DNA from: Kosakonia arachidis
Lineage (GTDB): Bacteria; Pseudomonadota; Gammaproteobacteria; Enterobacterales; Enterobacteriaceae
NCBI RefSeq assembly: GCF_900116535.1
Contig: NZ_FPAU01000008.1
Location: 84,108-148,107, forward strand
Length of the DNA: 64,000 nt
Reading direction: 5' to 3'
The notes beneath the pieces were generated by a model that worked only from the letters and a program-made list of their open reading frames with translations, did no database searches and was not told the origin of the DNA. The translations under genes and the position numbers were made by a program. This document shows positions 21,691-33,084 of this stretch, piece by piece. Numbering within the stretch: the first letter of the stretch is position 1; every line of letters starts with the position of its first letter.

Positions 21691-21957
21691 GGAAATGTCG
21701 CAGAGATGATGGTACGGTGACGTAAACATGGCGGCTAATCGGCGATTCGATGACGCCGCCCATAAAGGTAAACATAAAATAAAAAGGCTTCCCCCAGCAG
21801 AGAAGCCCTTTTGTTATATCAATAACAGTACAACCTGAATCGGCTGGCGGCTCAACATGCCAGCTATATAGACCAGCCACCATGAGTACTGCCCGCATAA
21901 AGGTTGCTAAAAAACCGGCCTTTGCGAGGCCGGTTTAGAGACGGCTACCTCAAAGGA
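21691..21957. other. Intergenic region between ugpB promoter and livF
   Basis: No gene is supported in these 267 bases. It holds two hairpins: GGCTTC (21786-21791) with GAAGCC (21802-21807) next to A and T runs, and the liv terminator listed separately at 21909-21935. The stretch 21820-21900 shows nothing recognisable. Confidence 0.6.
21909..21935 (-). terminator. Terminator of the livKHMGF operon
   Basis: On the minus strand AACCGGCC, a seven-base loop and GGCCGGTT are followed by a U-run (A run at 21909-21914). It begins 22 bases after the livF stop. Confidence 0.9.
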
Positions 21958-22671
21958 TTACCCACCCAGATAAGCACTGCGCACCGCTTCGTTCGCCAAC
22001 AACGCGTCGCCGGTGTCTTCCAGCACTACATGGCCGTTCTCCAGCACGTAGCCACGATCGGCGAGCCTCAGCGCCTGGTTGGCGTTCTGCTCCACCAGGA
22101 AGATGGTCATCCCTTCTTTGCGCAGTTGTTCGATGGTATCGAAGATTTGCTGAATGATGATGGGTGCCAGGCCCAGCGACGGTTCATCCAGCAGCAACAA
22201 ACGCGGCTGGCTCATCAGCGCACGACCAATCGCCAGCATCTGCTGTTCACCGCCGGACATGGTGCCCGCTCGCTGAATACGCCGTTCATGCAGACGCGGG
22301 AACAGTGCATAAACCCGCTCAATGCGGCTCTGGAACTGTTCACGATCGGCGAAGAAACCGCCCATCGCCAGGTTCTCTTCCACGGTCATTCGTGAAAAGA
22401 CACGACGTCCTTCCGGCACAATCGCCACCGCTTCACGCATGATTTTCGCGGTCTGCCAGTCGGTAATCTCTTTACCGTCAAACACAATGTGCCCGCTGCT
22501 CGCCCGCGGATCGCCGCACAGCGTGCCCAGCAGCGTAGTTTTGCCCGCGCCATTAGCGCCAATCAGGGTAACGATTTCACCCTGATTAATATGCAGGCTG
22601 ACATCGTGCAGCGCCTGAATCTTGCCGTAGTGGGCGCTAACTTTGTCAAAAGATAACATCACTTTTTCCAT
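21958..22671 (-). CDS. livF: Branched-chain amino acid ABC transporter ATPase LivF
   Basis: Second ATPase of the high-affinity leucine/isoleucine/valine importer, 237 residues as in E. coli. Walker A GANGAGKTT, signature MSGGEQQML, Walker B LLLLDEPSLGL and the LVEQN switch are visible. The start at 22671 (MEKVMLSFD) is 1 base after the livG stop. A longer frame to 22683 overlaps livG and is rejected. Confidence 0.97.
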   Translation of the reverse strand: MEKVMLSFDKVSAHYGKIQALHDVSLHINQGEIVTLIGANGAGKTTLLGTLCGDPRASSGHIVFDGKEITDWQTAKIMREAVAIVPEGRRVFSRMTVEENLAMGGFFADREQFQSRIERVYALFPRLHERRIQRAGTMSGGEQQMLAIGRALMSQPRLLLLDEPSLGLAPIIIQQIFDTIEQLRKEGMTIFLVEQNANQALRLADRGYVLENGHVVLEDTGDALLANEAVRSAYLGG

Positions 22672-22672
22672 C

Positions 22673-23440
22673 TTATGCCTCACCCAGGTATGCGCGGATC
22701 ACGTCCGGGTTGTTACGGATCTCTTCCGGCGTCCCGTTCGCCAGCGGCGTCCCCTGGTTCACCACATAAATCCTGTCGGAAATTCCCATCACCAGTTTCA
22801 TATCGTGCTCAATGAGCAGAATGGTGGTGTTGTGGTTGTTGCGCAGCTCGACGATCAGTTCGTCCAGCTCTTTGGTCTCTTTCGGGTTGAGACCGGCCGC
22901 CGGTTCGTCGAGCATCAGGATCTCCGGCTGCGTCACCATGCAACGGACGATCTCCAGACGACGCTGGTCACCGTAAGCCAGGTTACTGGCCTGACGGTTA
23001 GCATGGGCTAACAAACCGATACGCTCCAGCCACACCGCTGCGCGATCCAGCGCTTCACTTTGTGCCCGGCGGAAGGCCGGAGTTTTCAGCAAGCCAGAGA
23101 AGACGCCGGTTTTCAGTTGCTGATGCTGGCCGACCAGCAGGTTCTCAATCACCGTCATTTCACGGAACAGGCGCACGTGCTGGAAAGTACGTACCACACC
23201 CATCCGCGCGATTTGCTGGCCCGGCAACCCTTCGAGGTGCTTATCACGCAGCATAATGGTGCCGCCGGTCGGCTTATAGAAACCAGTGAGGCAGTTAAAT
23301 ACGGTGGTTTTCCCCGCACCGTTCGGACCAATCAGCGAAACGATCTCTTGTGGATGCAGATCCAGCGCGACGTTGTTCACTGCCAGCAGACCGCCGAATC
23401 GCATCATCAGGCCGTTTACGGATAACAATGGCTGACTCAT
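22673..23440 (-). CDS. livG: Branched-chain amino acid ABC transporter ATPase LivG
   Basis: First ATPase of the Liv importer, 255 residues. Walker [10 protein letters not shown], the variant signature [11 protein letters not shown] typical of LivG, Walker [13 protein letters not shown] and IEHDMKLVM are present. The start at 23440 ([10 protein letters not shown]) overlaps livM by 4 bases. The longer open frame to 23518 lies inside livM. Confidence 0.97.
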   Translation of the reverse strand: MSQPLLSVNGLMMRFGGLLAVNNVALDLHPQEIVSLIGPNGAGKTTVFNCLTGFYKPTGGTIMLRDKHLEGLPGQQIARMGVVRTFQHVRLFREMTVIENLLVGQHQQLKTGVFSGLLKTPAFRRAQSEALDRAAVWLERIGLLAHANRQASNLAYGDQRRLEIVRCMVTQPEILMLDEPAAGLNPKETKELDELIVELRNNHNTTILLIEHDMKLVMGISDRIYVVNQGTPLANGTPEEIRNNPDVIRAYLGEA

Positions 23441-24710
23441 GCCTGCTCTCCTTTCGCTTGCCCGCTTTTCAATTTCAACTGCGGACGGGTCATCGGCAGC
23501 AAGCCTTGCGGACGCCAAATCATCATCAGTACCATCAAACCACCCAGCATCAACATGCTGTATTCATTAAAATCACGCATCAGCTCGCGGGAAACCACCA
23601 GCAAGATGGCCGCGAGAATAACCGCAAACTGCGAACCCATACCGCCCAGTACCACAATCGCCAGCACAAAGGCTGATTCGGCAAAGGTAAAAGATTCCGG
23701 GCTGACAAAACCCTGGCGAGCAGCGAACAGCGTTCCGGCAAAACCGGCAAACGCGGCGCTGATGGTAAAGGCGGTCAGCTTGATGTGCGTCGGATTCAGC
23801 CCCAACGAGCGGCAGGCGATTTCATCTTCACGCAGCGCTTCCCACGCACGGCCAAGCGGCATACGCAGCAGGCGGTTAATGACAAACAGCGTGACCACGA
23901 CCAATAGCAGTGCTACCAGATAGAGGAAAACCACGCGGTCATTCGGATCATAGGCCACATGGAAGAAGTTGCTGAAGGTATCCCAGCCGCCTTCACGCGC
24001 AGTACGGCTGAACTCCAGACCGAACAGCGTCGGTTTCGGGATCTGACTGATGCCATTCGGGCCGCCGGTAATTTCAGTGTTATTCAGCAGCAGGATACGG
24101 ACGATTTCACCGAAGCCGAGCGTTACAATCGCCAGATAATCACCGCGCAGACGCAACACAGGAAAGCCCAACAGAAACCCGGCAGCAGCAGAAACCAGCC
24201 CCGCCAGCGGCAGACAAGTCCAGAAACCCAGCCCGTAATAGTGGTTCAACAACGCGAAGGTATAGGCACCGATGGCGTAAAAACCACCATAGCCCAGCAC
24301 CAGCAAGCCGGAAAGCCCCACTACGACATTCAACCCCAGGCCGAGGATGATATAAATCATCGTCATGGTGGCGATATCCACCGTGCCGCGCGACACAACA
24401 AACGGCCATGCCACAGCGATAACCAGCAGCGCCAGCAGGAACAGTTTTTGTTTTACCGTAGAGCCATCGATCGACGGCATAACGAATTTCGGACCGGAAA
24501 CACCGCGCAGGTTTTTCTGTAACAGCGGACGCAGCAACTGGAAGAAAAAGACCACGGCAGTGCCAATGATCATCCACTGCCAGCGGATATTCGCCGCCGT
24601 GTTCACCACCAGTTTGGTACCATCCAGGTCAAGCTGGACACCCATAAAGACGCCAGCCAGCACGAAGAACATCGCGGCGGAAAGCAGCGCCATCGCAAAA
24701 TGCATCGGTT

Positions 24711-24714
<4 letters not shown>
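23437..24714 (-). CDS. livM: Branched-chain amino acid ABC transporter permease LivM
   Basis: Inner membrane permease of the Liv system, 425 residues as in E. coli, longer than LivH because of an N-terminal extension with extra membrane segments (about 1-110). The coupling loop [20 protein letters not shown] and the segment [20 protein letters not shown] are family features. It overlaps livH by 4 bases. Confidence 0.97.
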
Positions 24715-25637
<923 letters not shown>

Positions 25638-25691
25638 AACTTAACCTTCTTAAAACTTCCCGAGCATTACGCCCGGGAAGCGGGATGACAG

Positions 25692-26801
25692 TTATTTCGC
25701 CACAGAGGACGAACCATCGGCGTGCCATTGGAAGACGCCAAACTCAAATCCTTTCAGATCGCCTTTTTCATCCCAGTTCAGCGGCCCAATCACGGTTTTA
25801 GCCCCGTTGGCTTTTAAATCTTTGATAAGCGTCAGCGGTTCGTCGCTGCCGGTACGCTCCAGCGCGGTCTCCAGCGATTGCACGGCGGCATAAGTGATCC
25901 ACACATATGGCCCGCTCGCATCTTTCTTCTCCGCTTTCAGGGCATCGACGATGCTCTGGTTCGCCGGATCCTGGTCATAGCGCTTCGGCATGGTTACCAA
26001 CATACCTTCCGCCGCATTGCCCGCGATGTTAGACAGAGAAGCGTTACCTACGCCTTCCGGCCCCATAAACTGAGTTTTCAGTCCGCTGGCGCGCGCCTGA
26101 CGCAGCATTTGCCCCATCTCAGGGTAATAGCCACCGTAGTAGACAAAATCGATATTTTCTTTTTGCAGGCGGGCAATAAGCGCGGAGAAATCTTTTTCAC
26201 CAGCGGTGATGCTATCAAAGAAAACAATGTTTGCGCCGCCAGCTTTCAACCCTTCCTGCACGGAACGCGCAAGACCCTCACCATACTGCTGCTTATCGTG
26301 AATGATGGCGATACGCTGCGGTTTAACCGAATTCAGAATGTATTTCGCGGCGGTCGGCCCCTGTGAAGAGTCCAGCCCGGCGGTACGCATAATGTATTGA
26401 TAACCGCGTTGAGTCAGTTCCGGATTCGTCGCGCCAGGCGTGATCATCAGAATACCTTCGTCTTCGTAGATATCAGATGCAGGCTGCGTGGAGGATGAGC
26501 AGAGATGGCCAATTACATATTTCACGCCGTCGTTAACGATTTTGTTCGCTACAGCAACGGCTTGCTTCGGGTCACAGGCGTCGTCGTACTCAACAGCAAC
26601 CAGTTTGTCGCCTTTGATTCCGCCTTTGGCATTGATATCGTGGATAGCCTGGCGCGCGCCGTTAAATTCCATGTCACCCCACTGGGCAACAGGGCCGGAC
26701 ATCGCCCCAACAACCGCCACTTTAATATCCTTCGCCATGGCCGCGTGAGACATCGCAAGTGCAACCATTCCCGCGATTAATGTCTTCGCGTTCCTTCTCA
26801 T
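25692..26801 (-). CDS. livK: Leucine-specific periplasmic binding protein LivK
   Basis: Binds L-leucine in the periplasm and delivers it to LivHMGF. It has 369 residues with a signal peptide ending SHAAMA (about residue 23). The mature N-terminus [20 protein letters not shown] and the two disulfide cysteines of the first lobe (DDACDPK and GHLCSSS) are present. It is clearly paralogous to livJ in this window. It is the first gene of livKHMGF. Confidence 0.97.
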   Translation of the reverse strand: MRRNAKTLIAGMVALAMSHAAMAKDIKVAVVGAMSGPVAQWGDMEFNGARQAIHDINAKGGIKGDKLVAVEYDDACDPKQAVAVANKIVNDGVKYVIGHLCSSSTQPASDIYEDEGILMITPGATNPELTQRGYQYIMRTAGLDSSQGPTAAKYILNSVKPQRIAIIHDKQQYGEGLARSVQEGLKAGGANIVFFDSITAGEKDFSALIARLQKENIDFVYYGGYYPEMGQMLRQARASGLKTQFMGPEGVGNASLSNIAGNAAEGMLVTMPKRYDQDPANQSIVDALKAEKKDASGPYVWITYAAVQSLETALERTGSDEPLTLIKDLKANGAKTVIGPLNWDEKGDLKGFEFGVFQWHADGSSSVAK

Positions 26802-27288
26802 TGTTGTAAATCCCCATTCGTGATGTCGTGTTTACACTTTATTCTTCGCGCCGCAAATGTGGTGCTTTTCTGCTCGCTAAATCATTTGTGTAATAATTTT
26901 GTTTTTTTATGGTTAAAAAGCATTCTGTACTTTTAATGCACAACGCTATTTTTACCAGCGCCTTTAATGGTTTAGCGCAGTTTTTTGGCAAAAACCAGAC
27001 TAAATCCTCTATTTTTCAGGCGATTAAGCACAGATAATATTCTGTATTTAATCGGAGATAAACAAAAAAAGTCCTATTATCAGCATAAAATAATGGTACA
27101 TAAAGTGGAACAAATCGCTACCTGTCAGGTTAAAATGCTACCTGTTTTTCAATCCCTAATGTTTCACACTGGCTAAGCGTCTGTGGCAAAATTATTCCCC
27201 TGCCAAATGAAAAATAAAAAACCACCCCTCCCGGACCGATAAAATTGATTACACTCACACTCTCTTTTGCGTTTTGGACAAGCTGTAC
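26802..27288. promoter_or_regulatory. Divergent livK / panM intergenic region
   Basis: These 487 bases are AT-rich and hold no gene I can support. They must carry the livK promoter (minus) and the panM promoter (plus). The livK start is preceded by GGGGATTTACAAC. In E. coli liv genes are under Lrp and leucine control, but I cannot point to a specific Lrp site here. Confidence 0.55.
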
Positions 27289-27672
27289 ATGAAATTGACT
27301 ATCATCCGACTGGTAACCTTTACCGAGCAGGATCATATTGATTTAGCGAAAGTCTGGCCGGAATACTCCCCCGCATCCCTTGAAGTGGATGATGACCACC
27401 GCATTTATGCGGCCCGTTTTAACGATCGCCTTTTGGCCGCCGTGCGCGTAACCCTGATCGGCACCGAAGGTGCGCTGGATTCGCTGCGCGTACGCGATAT
27501 CACACGCCGTCGCGGCGTTGGGCAGTACCTCGTTGAAGAAGTGATTCGTAATAACCCCAGCATCACCCGTTGGTGGATTGCCGATATTGGGGTCGAAGAT
27601 CGCAATGTGATGGCGGCGTTCGCTCAGACGCTGGGCTTTACCGCGCAGGAAAATGGCTGGGAAAAACGTTAA
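27289..27672 (+). CDS. panM: PanD maturation factor PanM/PanZ
   Basis: GNAT-fold protein of 127 residues that binds acetyl-CoA and triggers self-cleavage of pro-PanD (aspartate decarboxylase), needed for beta-alanine and coenzyme A synthesis. RRRGVGQYLVEEV is the acetyl-CoA loop. The start at 27289 (MKLTIIRL) is family-like. A TTG five codons upstream opens the frame but lacks support. It sits between livK and livJ as in E. coli. Confidence 0.94.
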   Translation: MKLTIIRLVTFTEQDHIDLAKVWPEYSPASLEVDDDHRIYAARFNDRLLAAVRVTLIGTEGALDSLRVRDITRRRGVGQYLVEEVIRNNPSITRWWIADIGVEDRNVMAAFAQTLGFTAQENGWEKR

Positions 27673-27688
27673 CCCTCCTCTGTAGAGT

Positions 27689-27720
27689 TGCCTGATGGCG
27701 CTACACTTATCAGGCCGACA
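27689..27720. repeat. REP element after panM
   Basis: GCCTGATGGCGCTAC, ACTT and ATCAGGCCGAC form the palindrome of an enterobacterial REP unit, 17 bases after the panM stop. Confidence 0.75.
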
Positions 27721-27735
27721 CTCAACAAAAGCGCA

Positions 27736-27763
27736 TAAAAAAGCCGGGGATTTACCCCGGCTT
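27736..27763 (-). terminator. Terminator for livJ (minus strand)
   Basis: AAGCCGGGG (27741-27749) pairs with CCCCGGCTT (27755-27763). On the minus strand a run of U follows (A run at 27737-27742). It lies about 140 bases beyond the livJ stop. The plus-strand side lacks a U-tract. Confidence 0.75.
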
Positions 27764-27902
27764 GCAAAACTGTTGACCAGACATTTCGTTTCATGTGCAG
27801 GCAAGCTCGCTCATCCCCGGAAACTGACTGGAATAAGTGACCGGGGTGAATGAATGCCACCACTGCACCAGCGGCGCAAAAGGCAACGGTCAGTTCAGAA
27901 AA

Positions 27903-29006
27903 TTACTTAGCGTCAGTCGCCGTACCATTCGCGTGCCAGGTAAACACACCAAACTCAAAGCCTTTCAGATCGCCCTTCTGATCCCATGACAGCGGCCCCA
28001 TCACGGTGTCAACAGTGTGCCCTTTCAGATAAGTGGCAATCGCAGCCGGTTCCGCAGTCTGGTTCAGACCTGCCGCCAGAGATTGCACGGCTGCGTAGGT
28101 GGTCCATACGAATGCGCCGCTCGGATCCTGTTTCTTCGCTTTGATAGCATCAACAATCGGTTTGTTCGCCGGAATCTGATCGTAGTTCTTCGGCTTCGTC
28201 ACCAGCATGCCTTCTGCTGCATCGCCCGCGATGTTAGACAGGGAGACGTTCGCTACACCTTCCGGCCCCATAAACTGGGTTTTCAGGCCAGCCGCGCGTG
28301 ACTGACGCAGGATCTGCCCCATTTCCGGGTGATAGCCGCCGTAGTAAACGAAATCGATGTTCTCTTTTTTCAGACGCGCCACCAGCGTGGAGAAATCTTT
28401 CTCACCTGCGGTGATACCGTCAAAGAACACCACGTTGGCGCCACCTTTTTTCAGACCGTCCTGCACAGCACGCGCCAGACCTTCACCGTACTGCTGTTTG
28501 TCGTGGATGACCGCGATGCGTTGCGGTTTCACTTTATCCAGAATGTATTTCGCAGCGGTCGGGCCCTGATCGGAATCCAGGCCAGTCGTACGCAGCGTCA
28601 ATTTGTAACCACGCGCAGTCAGCTCAGGTGCTGTCGCCGCAGGTGTGATCATCAGAATACCTTCGTCTTCATAGATATCCGACGCAGGCTGAGTAGAAGA
28701 GGAGCACAGGTGACCGATAACATATTTGATGCCGTCGTTGACCACTTTGTTGGCTACAGCAACCGCTTGTTTCGGGTCACACGCATCATCATATTTTACC
28801 GCTACCAGTTTGTCGCCTTTGATGCCGCCCTTCGCGTTGATGTCTGCGATAGCCTGCTCAGCGCCGGTAAATTCCTGGTCGCCGTACTGCGCAACCGGAC
28901 CGGACATCGCACCGACAACGGCAACTTTAATATCTTTGGCGAATGCCACGTTGCTCATTGCTAACGCAATACATCCTGCCAGTAACGCTTTGCCCTTCAT
29001 TTTCAT
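27903..29006 (-). CDS. livJ: Leu/Ile/Val-binding periplasmic protein LivJ
   Basis: Binds leucine, isoleucine and valine for the LivHMGF importer. It has 367 residues with a signal peptide ending SNVAFA (about residue 23), then [20 protein letters not shown]. Cysteines in DDACDPK and GHLCSSS form the family disulfide. The frame is open to 29159. The ATG at 29006 (MKMKGKALL) matches the family start, and a second ATG lies two codons later. It is transcribed alone. Confidence 0.96.
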   Translation of the reverse strand: MKMKGKALLAGCIALAMSNVAFAKDIKVAVVGAMSGPVAQYGDQEFTGAEQAIADINAKGGIKGDKLVAVKYDDACDPKQAVAVANKVVNDGIKYVIGHLCSSSTQPASDIYEDEGILMITPAATAPELTARGYKLTLRTTGLDSDQGPTAAKYILDKVKPQRIAVIHDKQQYGEGLARAVQDGLKKGGANVVFFDGITAGEKDFSTLVARLKKENIDFVYYGGYHPEMGQILRQSRAAGLKTQFMGPEGVANVSLSNIAGDAAEGMLVTKPKNYDQIPANKPIVDAIKAKKQDPSGAFVWTTYAAVQSLAAGLNQTAEPAAIATYLKGHTVDTVMGPLSWDQKGDLKGFEFGVFTWHANGTATDAK

Positions 29007-29217
29007 CCTGAGTTTCCCCATTGTTATGGTTATTGCATTTGTTGTGATGTTGTTGTGTGGCACATTATTTTCCTTACCATCATAAGAAAAGAATATGATA
29101 GTAGTTATTAACCATTCTGCCGGTGCCTTAGCAGCATACTCTGCTAAAACATACCCCATTTTTCGGAATATGGAATAACAATTTTGAAGGTTATGCGACA
29201 GAGTGATGACACACTGT

Positions 29218-29241
29218 AAAAAAGCCGCCCATAAGGCGGCT
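29218..29241 (-). terminator. Terminator after the aminotransferase gene
   Basis: AGCCGCC and GGCGGCT (29223-29229 and 29235-29241) form a stem followed on the minus strand by six U. It lies 7 bases past the aminotransferase stop, so livJ starts from its own promoter in 29007-29217. Confidence 0.88.
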
Positions 29242-29247
29242 AAATAG

Positions 29248-30513
29248 TTAGCGGGTCAGTGACTGTTGGATAATATCCAGCGCTTTGCGGAACTGAACTT
29301 CCGGAATGGTTAACGGATAGAGGAAACGGATCACATTGCCGTAGACACCACAGCTCAGCAGTAGCACGCCTGCCGCCAGCGCGTTGTCCTGCACCTGTTT
29401 GGTAAATTCAGGCGATGGCGCGCCAGTACTGGGATCGTTAAATTCCACGGCCACCATCGAGCCCTGTGCGCGGATATCTGCAATGTACGGGCACTGCGCT
29501 TTTGCCTGCGTCAGCATTTCCACCAGATGTTTGCCCAGATGGTTAGCACGTTCACACAAGTTTTCTTCGTCGATAACATCCAGCACCGCGTGTGCTGCGG
29601 CAACCGCCAGCGGATTACCGGCGTAAGTGCCGCCCAGGCCACCAGGCGCAGGCGCATCCATTACCTCTGCGCGACCGGCAACCGCCGACAGCGGTAATCC
29701 GCCCGCCAGGCTTTTCGCCATAGTGATCAGATCTGGTTTAACATCATAATACTCGGTAGCGAACAATTTCCCGGTACGGGCAAAGCCGCTCTGCACCTCA
29801 TCAACAATCAGCAGAATTCCGTGGTTGTCACACAGTTTGCGCAGCGCGTTCATAAAATCCGCTGGTGCCACGTTAAAACCGCCTTCGCCCTGTACCGGCT
29901 CCAGAAGAATGGCCGCAACCTGATCCGGCGCGATATCCGCTTTAAAGATGCGTTCAAGACTTTTCAGCGCATCGTCAGTACTGACGCCGTGCAGTGCATT
30001 CGGATATTGTGCGTGGTAAATCGAACCGGGGAACGGGCCAAACCCGATTTTGTACGGTGCAACTTTCCCGGTCAGTGCCATGGTCATAAACGTACGTCCA
30101 TGGAAACCACCGCCGAAGGTAATCACACCAGGGCGTTTGGTGTAAGCGCGGGCAATTTTTACCGCATTCTCCACCGCTTCCGCGCCGGTTGAGAAAAACG
30201 CCGTTTTCGCCGGGCCATCAACTGGCACGCGTTCATTAATACGTTCCGCCAGCGAAACATAGCTTTCGTAAGGAACAATTTGATAAGCGGTGTGCGTAAA
30301 TGCCTGCAACTGTTTTTCCACCGCAGCCATTACTTTCGGGTGGCGATGCCCAGTGTTAAGCACCGCGATCCCGGCGGCAAAGTCGATTACCTCGTTGCCT
30401 TCGACATCCCATAATGTGGCATTTTCTGCTTTTTCCGCATAAAAACTGCACATCACGCCAATCCCGCGCGGCGTAGCCTTTAAACGGCGCTGATGTAGTT
30501 CGTTATTCTTCAC
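29248..30513 (-). CDS. PLP-dependent omega-aminotransferase, PuuE/GabT type
   Basis: Class III aminotransferase of 421 residues, likely 4-aminobutyrate:2-oxoglutarate transaminase. The PLP lysine is Lys267 in TMAKSLAGG, Asp238 in LIVDEVQSG holds the pyridine nitrogen, and [15 protein letters not shown] binds the phosphate. The sequence is nearer to E. coli PuuE (same length, shared [14 protein letters not shown]) than to GabT, but whether it serves putrescine or GABA breakdown cannot be read from sequence. No gabD or puu genes are adjacent. It is divergent from a MocR regulator, 103 bases apart, and the pair is absent from this place in E. coli K-12. Confidence 0.88.
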   Translation of the reverse strand: MKNNELHQRRLKATPRGIGVMCSFYAEKAENATLWDVEGNEVIDFAAGIAVLNTGHRHPKVMAAVEKQLQAFTHTAYQIVPYESYVSLAERINERVPVDGPAKTAFFSTGAEAVENAVKIARAYTKRPGVITFGGGFHGRTFMTMALTGKVAPYKIGFGPFPGSIYHAQYPNALHGVSTDDALKSLERIFKADIAPDQVAAILLEPVQGEGGFNVAPADFMNALRKLCDNHGILLIVDEVQSGFARTGKLFATEYYDVKPDLITMAKSLAGGLPLSAVAGRAEVMDAPAPGGLGGTYAGNPLAVAAAHAVLDVIDEENLCERANHLGKHLVEMLTQAKAQCPYIADIRAQGSMVAVEFNDPSTGAPSPEFTKQVQDNALAAGVLLLSCGVYGNVIRFLYPLTIPEVQFRKALDIIQQSLTR

Positions 30514-30571
30514 CTGATGACCCTCGTCTGTGTTCGTTGTTGCTGCATCTGTTGTGAAAACATGACATAAG

Positions 30572-30592
30572 TGGTTCTATAATCGAGTACCA
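30572..30592. promoter_or_regulatory. Candidate MocR operator over a -10 element
   Basis: TGGT (30572-30575) and ACCA (30589-30592) form an inverted repeat that brackets TATAAT (30578-30583), a perfect -10 for the plus-strand regulator gene. Position suggests autoregulation together with control of the divergent aminotransferase. The operator role is inferred. Confidence 0.45.
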
Positions 30593-30616
30593 GTTTTGAA
30601 TAATTGAGGGATCCAA

Positions 30617-32110
30617 TTGCGCTCGCTCGTCTCTGACTTGCTGCAGCTGCGTCTGGACGAGCAGCACGAAGGCAAGCTGCATAAGAAATTATATAACGCG
30701 ATTCGCCTGTCGATACTCGACGGTAGCCTGCCGACGCAAAGCCGCCTGCCACCGAGCCGCGATTTAGCCGCGCAACTGAATGTGTCGCGCAATACAGTGC
30801 TGACGGTGTATGAGCAGTTACTGGCTGAAGGCTATGTTGTTTCCCGTACCGGCAGCGGCACCTTTGTGGCAGGTACCGTCCCGGACAGCCTGCTTTCCGC
30901 GCCCCTGACTGCGGGTGAAAAACTCAGCGCCAGCCTGCCTTCACAACTTTCTGCCCGCGGCCAGCATCTGCTGAGCCATAGCAATGCCAGCGCGCGCCAA
31001 TGGGGTGCGTTTCTGCCGGGCGTCCCGGATATCAACGCTTTCCCGCATGCACTGTTGCGAAAAATACAGTCTCGCGTAAGTCGAAAACCGCAGGCAATAC
31101 AGCTTTCTTATAGCAACGCTGGCGGCAGCAGCGCGCTGCAGCAGGCGCTGGTGGAATATTTGCGGGTAACGCGCTCGGTTCGCTGTAACGCAGAGCAGAT
31201 CCTGATTACGGAAGGTATTCATCAGGCCATTGATCTGGTCTCGCGCATGCTGTGCAATCCTGGCGATCTGGCGTGGATTGAGGAGCCAGCCTACTGGGGA
31301 ATTCGTAATGTGCTGGCGGTAAATGGCGTTAACTTGCAGGCCATAGAAGTCGACAGATCCGGGATGAACCCGCCGGAGCCAGGCGATACGCCGCCAAAAC
31401 TGATTTTCGTTACCCCTTCGCATCAGTATCCGCTGGGCTGCGTGATGAGCCTGGAGCGCCGCCAGCGGCTATTAGCGCTGGCGCGGCAAACCGGAAGCTG
31501 GATTATCGAGGATGATTATGACAGCGAATTCCGCTTCTCGGGTCAGCCCATTCCCGCCTTGCAGGGGTTGGTGGACGATGCGCCAGTGATTTACACCGGT
31601 ACATTCAGTAAAACGCTCTACCCTGGGTTGCGGCTCGGTTATCTGGTGTTACCGCGCCCGCTAATGCAGGCGCTAAAAACCGCGCATGCCGAACTCTATC
31701 GCGGCGGGCGTTTGCTGGATCAGGAAGCGCTGGCGCAGTTCATTCGCGAGGGGCATTACACGGCGCATATTCGCCGGATGCGGTTACTGTACGCCCGTCG
31801 CCGCGCGCGGCTGGCGCAGCTTATCACCGATTATCTTGGCAAAGAGGCGCTTAGCGAGTTTAACGATAATGCCGGTCTGCATCTGGTGTTGTCGTTGCCT
31901 GCTTCCTGCGATGATGTCGCGCTGGCGCAAACGGCTAACGTCCGTGGCATTCTGGTGCGGCCGCTGTCGCGTTATTACAGCGGCGACAGGTCAGCGCGCG
32001 GCCTGTTGATGGGATTTGCGGCGATGGAGGAAGAAGAGATGGAGCCAGTATTTGCCGAGCTTGCGGCGCTGATACGCGAAACGTCGGGAAGCAAAAATAG
32101 CGCGCGTTAA
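30617..32110 (+). CDS. MocR-type transcriptional regulator (GntR HTH fused to aminotransferase domain)
   Basis: 497-residue regulator with an N-terminal winged helix (about 20-90; SRLPPSRDLAAQLNVSRNTV and YVVSRTGSGTFV) and a fold-type I aminotransferase-like domain from about residue 125 that binds PLP, with the lysine in GTFSKTLYPGLRLGY. GabR and PdxR belong to this family. Divergent pairing with an aminotransferase suggests it senses PLP plus an amine or amino acid and controls that gene. The start is a TTG at 30617 after GAGGG. An in-frame stop at 30605 rules out a longer start, and no good ATG is nearby. Confidence 0.9.
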   Translation: MRSLVSDLLQLRLDEQHEGKLHKKLYNAIRLSILDGSLPTQSRLPPSRDLAAQLNVSRNTVLTVYEQLLAEGYVVSRTGSGTFVAGTVPDSLLSAPLTAGEKLSASLPSQLSARGQHLLSHSNASARQWGAFLPGVPDINAFPHALLRKIQSRVSRKPQAIQLSYSNAGGSSALQQALVEYLRVTRSVRCNAEQILITEGIHQAIDLVSRMLCNPGDLAWIEEPAYWGIRNVLAVNGVNLQAIEVDRSGMNPPEPGDTPPKLIFVTPSHQYPLGCVMSLERRQRLLALARQTGSWIIEDDYDSEFRFSGQPIPALQGLVDDAPVIYTGTFSKTLYPGLRLGYLVLPRPLMQALKTAHAELYRGGRLLDQEALAQFIREGHYTAHIRRMRLLYARRRARLAQLITDYLGKEALSEFNDNAGLHLVLSLPASCDDVALAQTANVRGILVRPLSRYYSGDRSARGLLMGFAAMEEEEMEPVFAELAALIRETSGSKNSAR

Positions 32111-32180
32111 AAAATAACAGGCTGAAAGCCGAAAGCTTTGCGAACCCCAAGCTGACTGTGGGTTTCCTAAAGACAACAAA

Positions 32181-32209
32181 AAGCCGGGCGAGGCTTGCGC
32201 CGACCCGGC
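32181..32209 (-). terminator. Terminator of rpoH
   Basis: GCCGGG (32183-32188) and CCCGGC (32204-32209) form a stem with a U-run on the minus strand, 18 bases after the rpoH stop. It also faces the end of the MocR gene. Confidence 0.85.
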
Positions 32210-32226
32210 TTCTTCACGACATACGC

Positions 32227-33084
32227 TTACGCTTCGATAGCAGCGCGCAGTTTTTTCATCGCGTTCTTCTCAAGCTGTCGTACACGCTCGGCGGAAACGC
32301 CGTAACGGTCGGCCAGCTCCTGCAGTGTGGACTTGTTCTCTTCGTCCAGCCAGCGGGCGCGGATGATCTGCTGGCTGCGTTCGTCCAGCCCTTTCATTGC
32401 GTCGGTCAGTTTGTTGGCGGCCTGCTCTTCCCAGTTGTCGTCTTCAATGCCATCGGCAAAGTTCGACGATTTATCCTGTAAATAGAGCACGGGAGCCATC
32501 GGCTGGCTGTCCTGAGCGTCATCGTCCGGGGACATATCAAACGTCATGTCCTGCGCCGCCATACGCGATTCCATTTCACGCACGTCTTTGCTGGTCACGC
32601 CCAGTTCACGGGCCACCATTTCGACTTCGTCCTGGTTAAACCAGCCCAGACGCTGTTTTGCTTTACGCAGATTAAAGAACAGCTTGCGCTGTGCTTTGGT
32701 AGTTGCCACTTTCACGATACGCCAGTTGCGCAGCACATACTCGTGGATCTCAGCTTTGATCCAGTGCACGGCGAAGGAAACCAGTCGCACACCCACTTCC
32801 GGGTTGAAGCGACGCACAGCTTTCATCAGGCCGATATTACCTTCCTGGATAAGATCCGCCTGCGGCAGACCATAGCCCGAGTAATTACGAGCAATATGAA
32901 CAACAAAGCGCAGGTGAGACAGAATCAGCTTTTTCGCTGCTTCCAGATCGCCCTGGTAATGCAGCTTTTCAGCCAGCGCCCGTTCTTCATCAGCCGTCAA
33001 CATCGGCCATGCGTTAGCGGCCCGGACATAAGACTCCAGGTTACCAACAGGGGCTAAAGCTAAAGTTTGCATTTCTTTGGTCAT
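32227..33084 (-). CDS. rpoH: RNA polymerase heat-shock sigma factor RpoH (sigma 32)
   Basis: Directs RNA polymerase to heat-shock promoters. It has 285 residues, one more than E. coli. Region 2 ([16 protein letters not shown] to [13 protein letters not shown]), the RpoH box [10 protein letters not shown] (132-141), and the region 4 helix-turn-helix ([28 protein letters not shown]) are all seen. In E. coli the mRNA folds over its start as a thermosensor. The equivalent 5' coding region is conserved here, but I did not fold it. Confidence 0.98.
   Translation of the reverse strand: MTKEMQTLALAPVGNLESYVRAANAWPMLTADEERALAEKLHYQGDLEAAKKLILSHLRFVVHIARNYSGYGLPQADLIQEGNIGLMKAVRRFNPEVGVRLVSFAVHWIKAEIHEYVLRNWRIVKVATTKAQRKLFFNLRKAKQRLGWFNQDEVEMVARELGVTSKDVREMESRMAAQDMTFDMSPDDDAQDSQPMAPVLYLQDKSSNFADGIEDDNWEEQAANKLTDAMKGLDERSQQIIRARWLDEENKSTLQELADRYGVSAERVRQLEKNAMKKLRAAIEA

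Noticed and set aside
21659..21898. A 79-codon minus-strand frame upstream of ugpB
   Set aside because: It overlaps the Pho boxes and terminators and has no family features.
26985..27336. Small open frames on both strands in the livK-panM gap
   Set aside because: They have no family features or ribosome sites and overlap the expected promoters.
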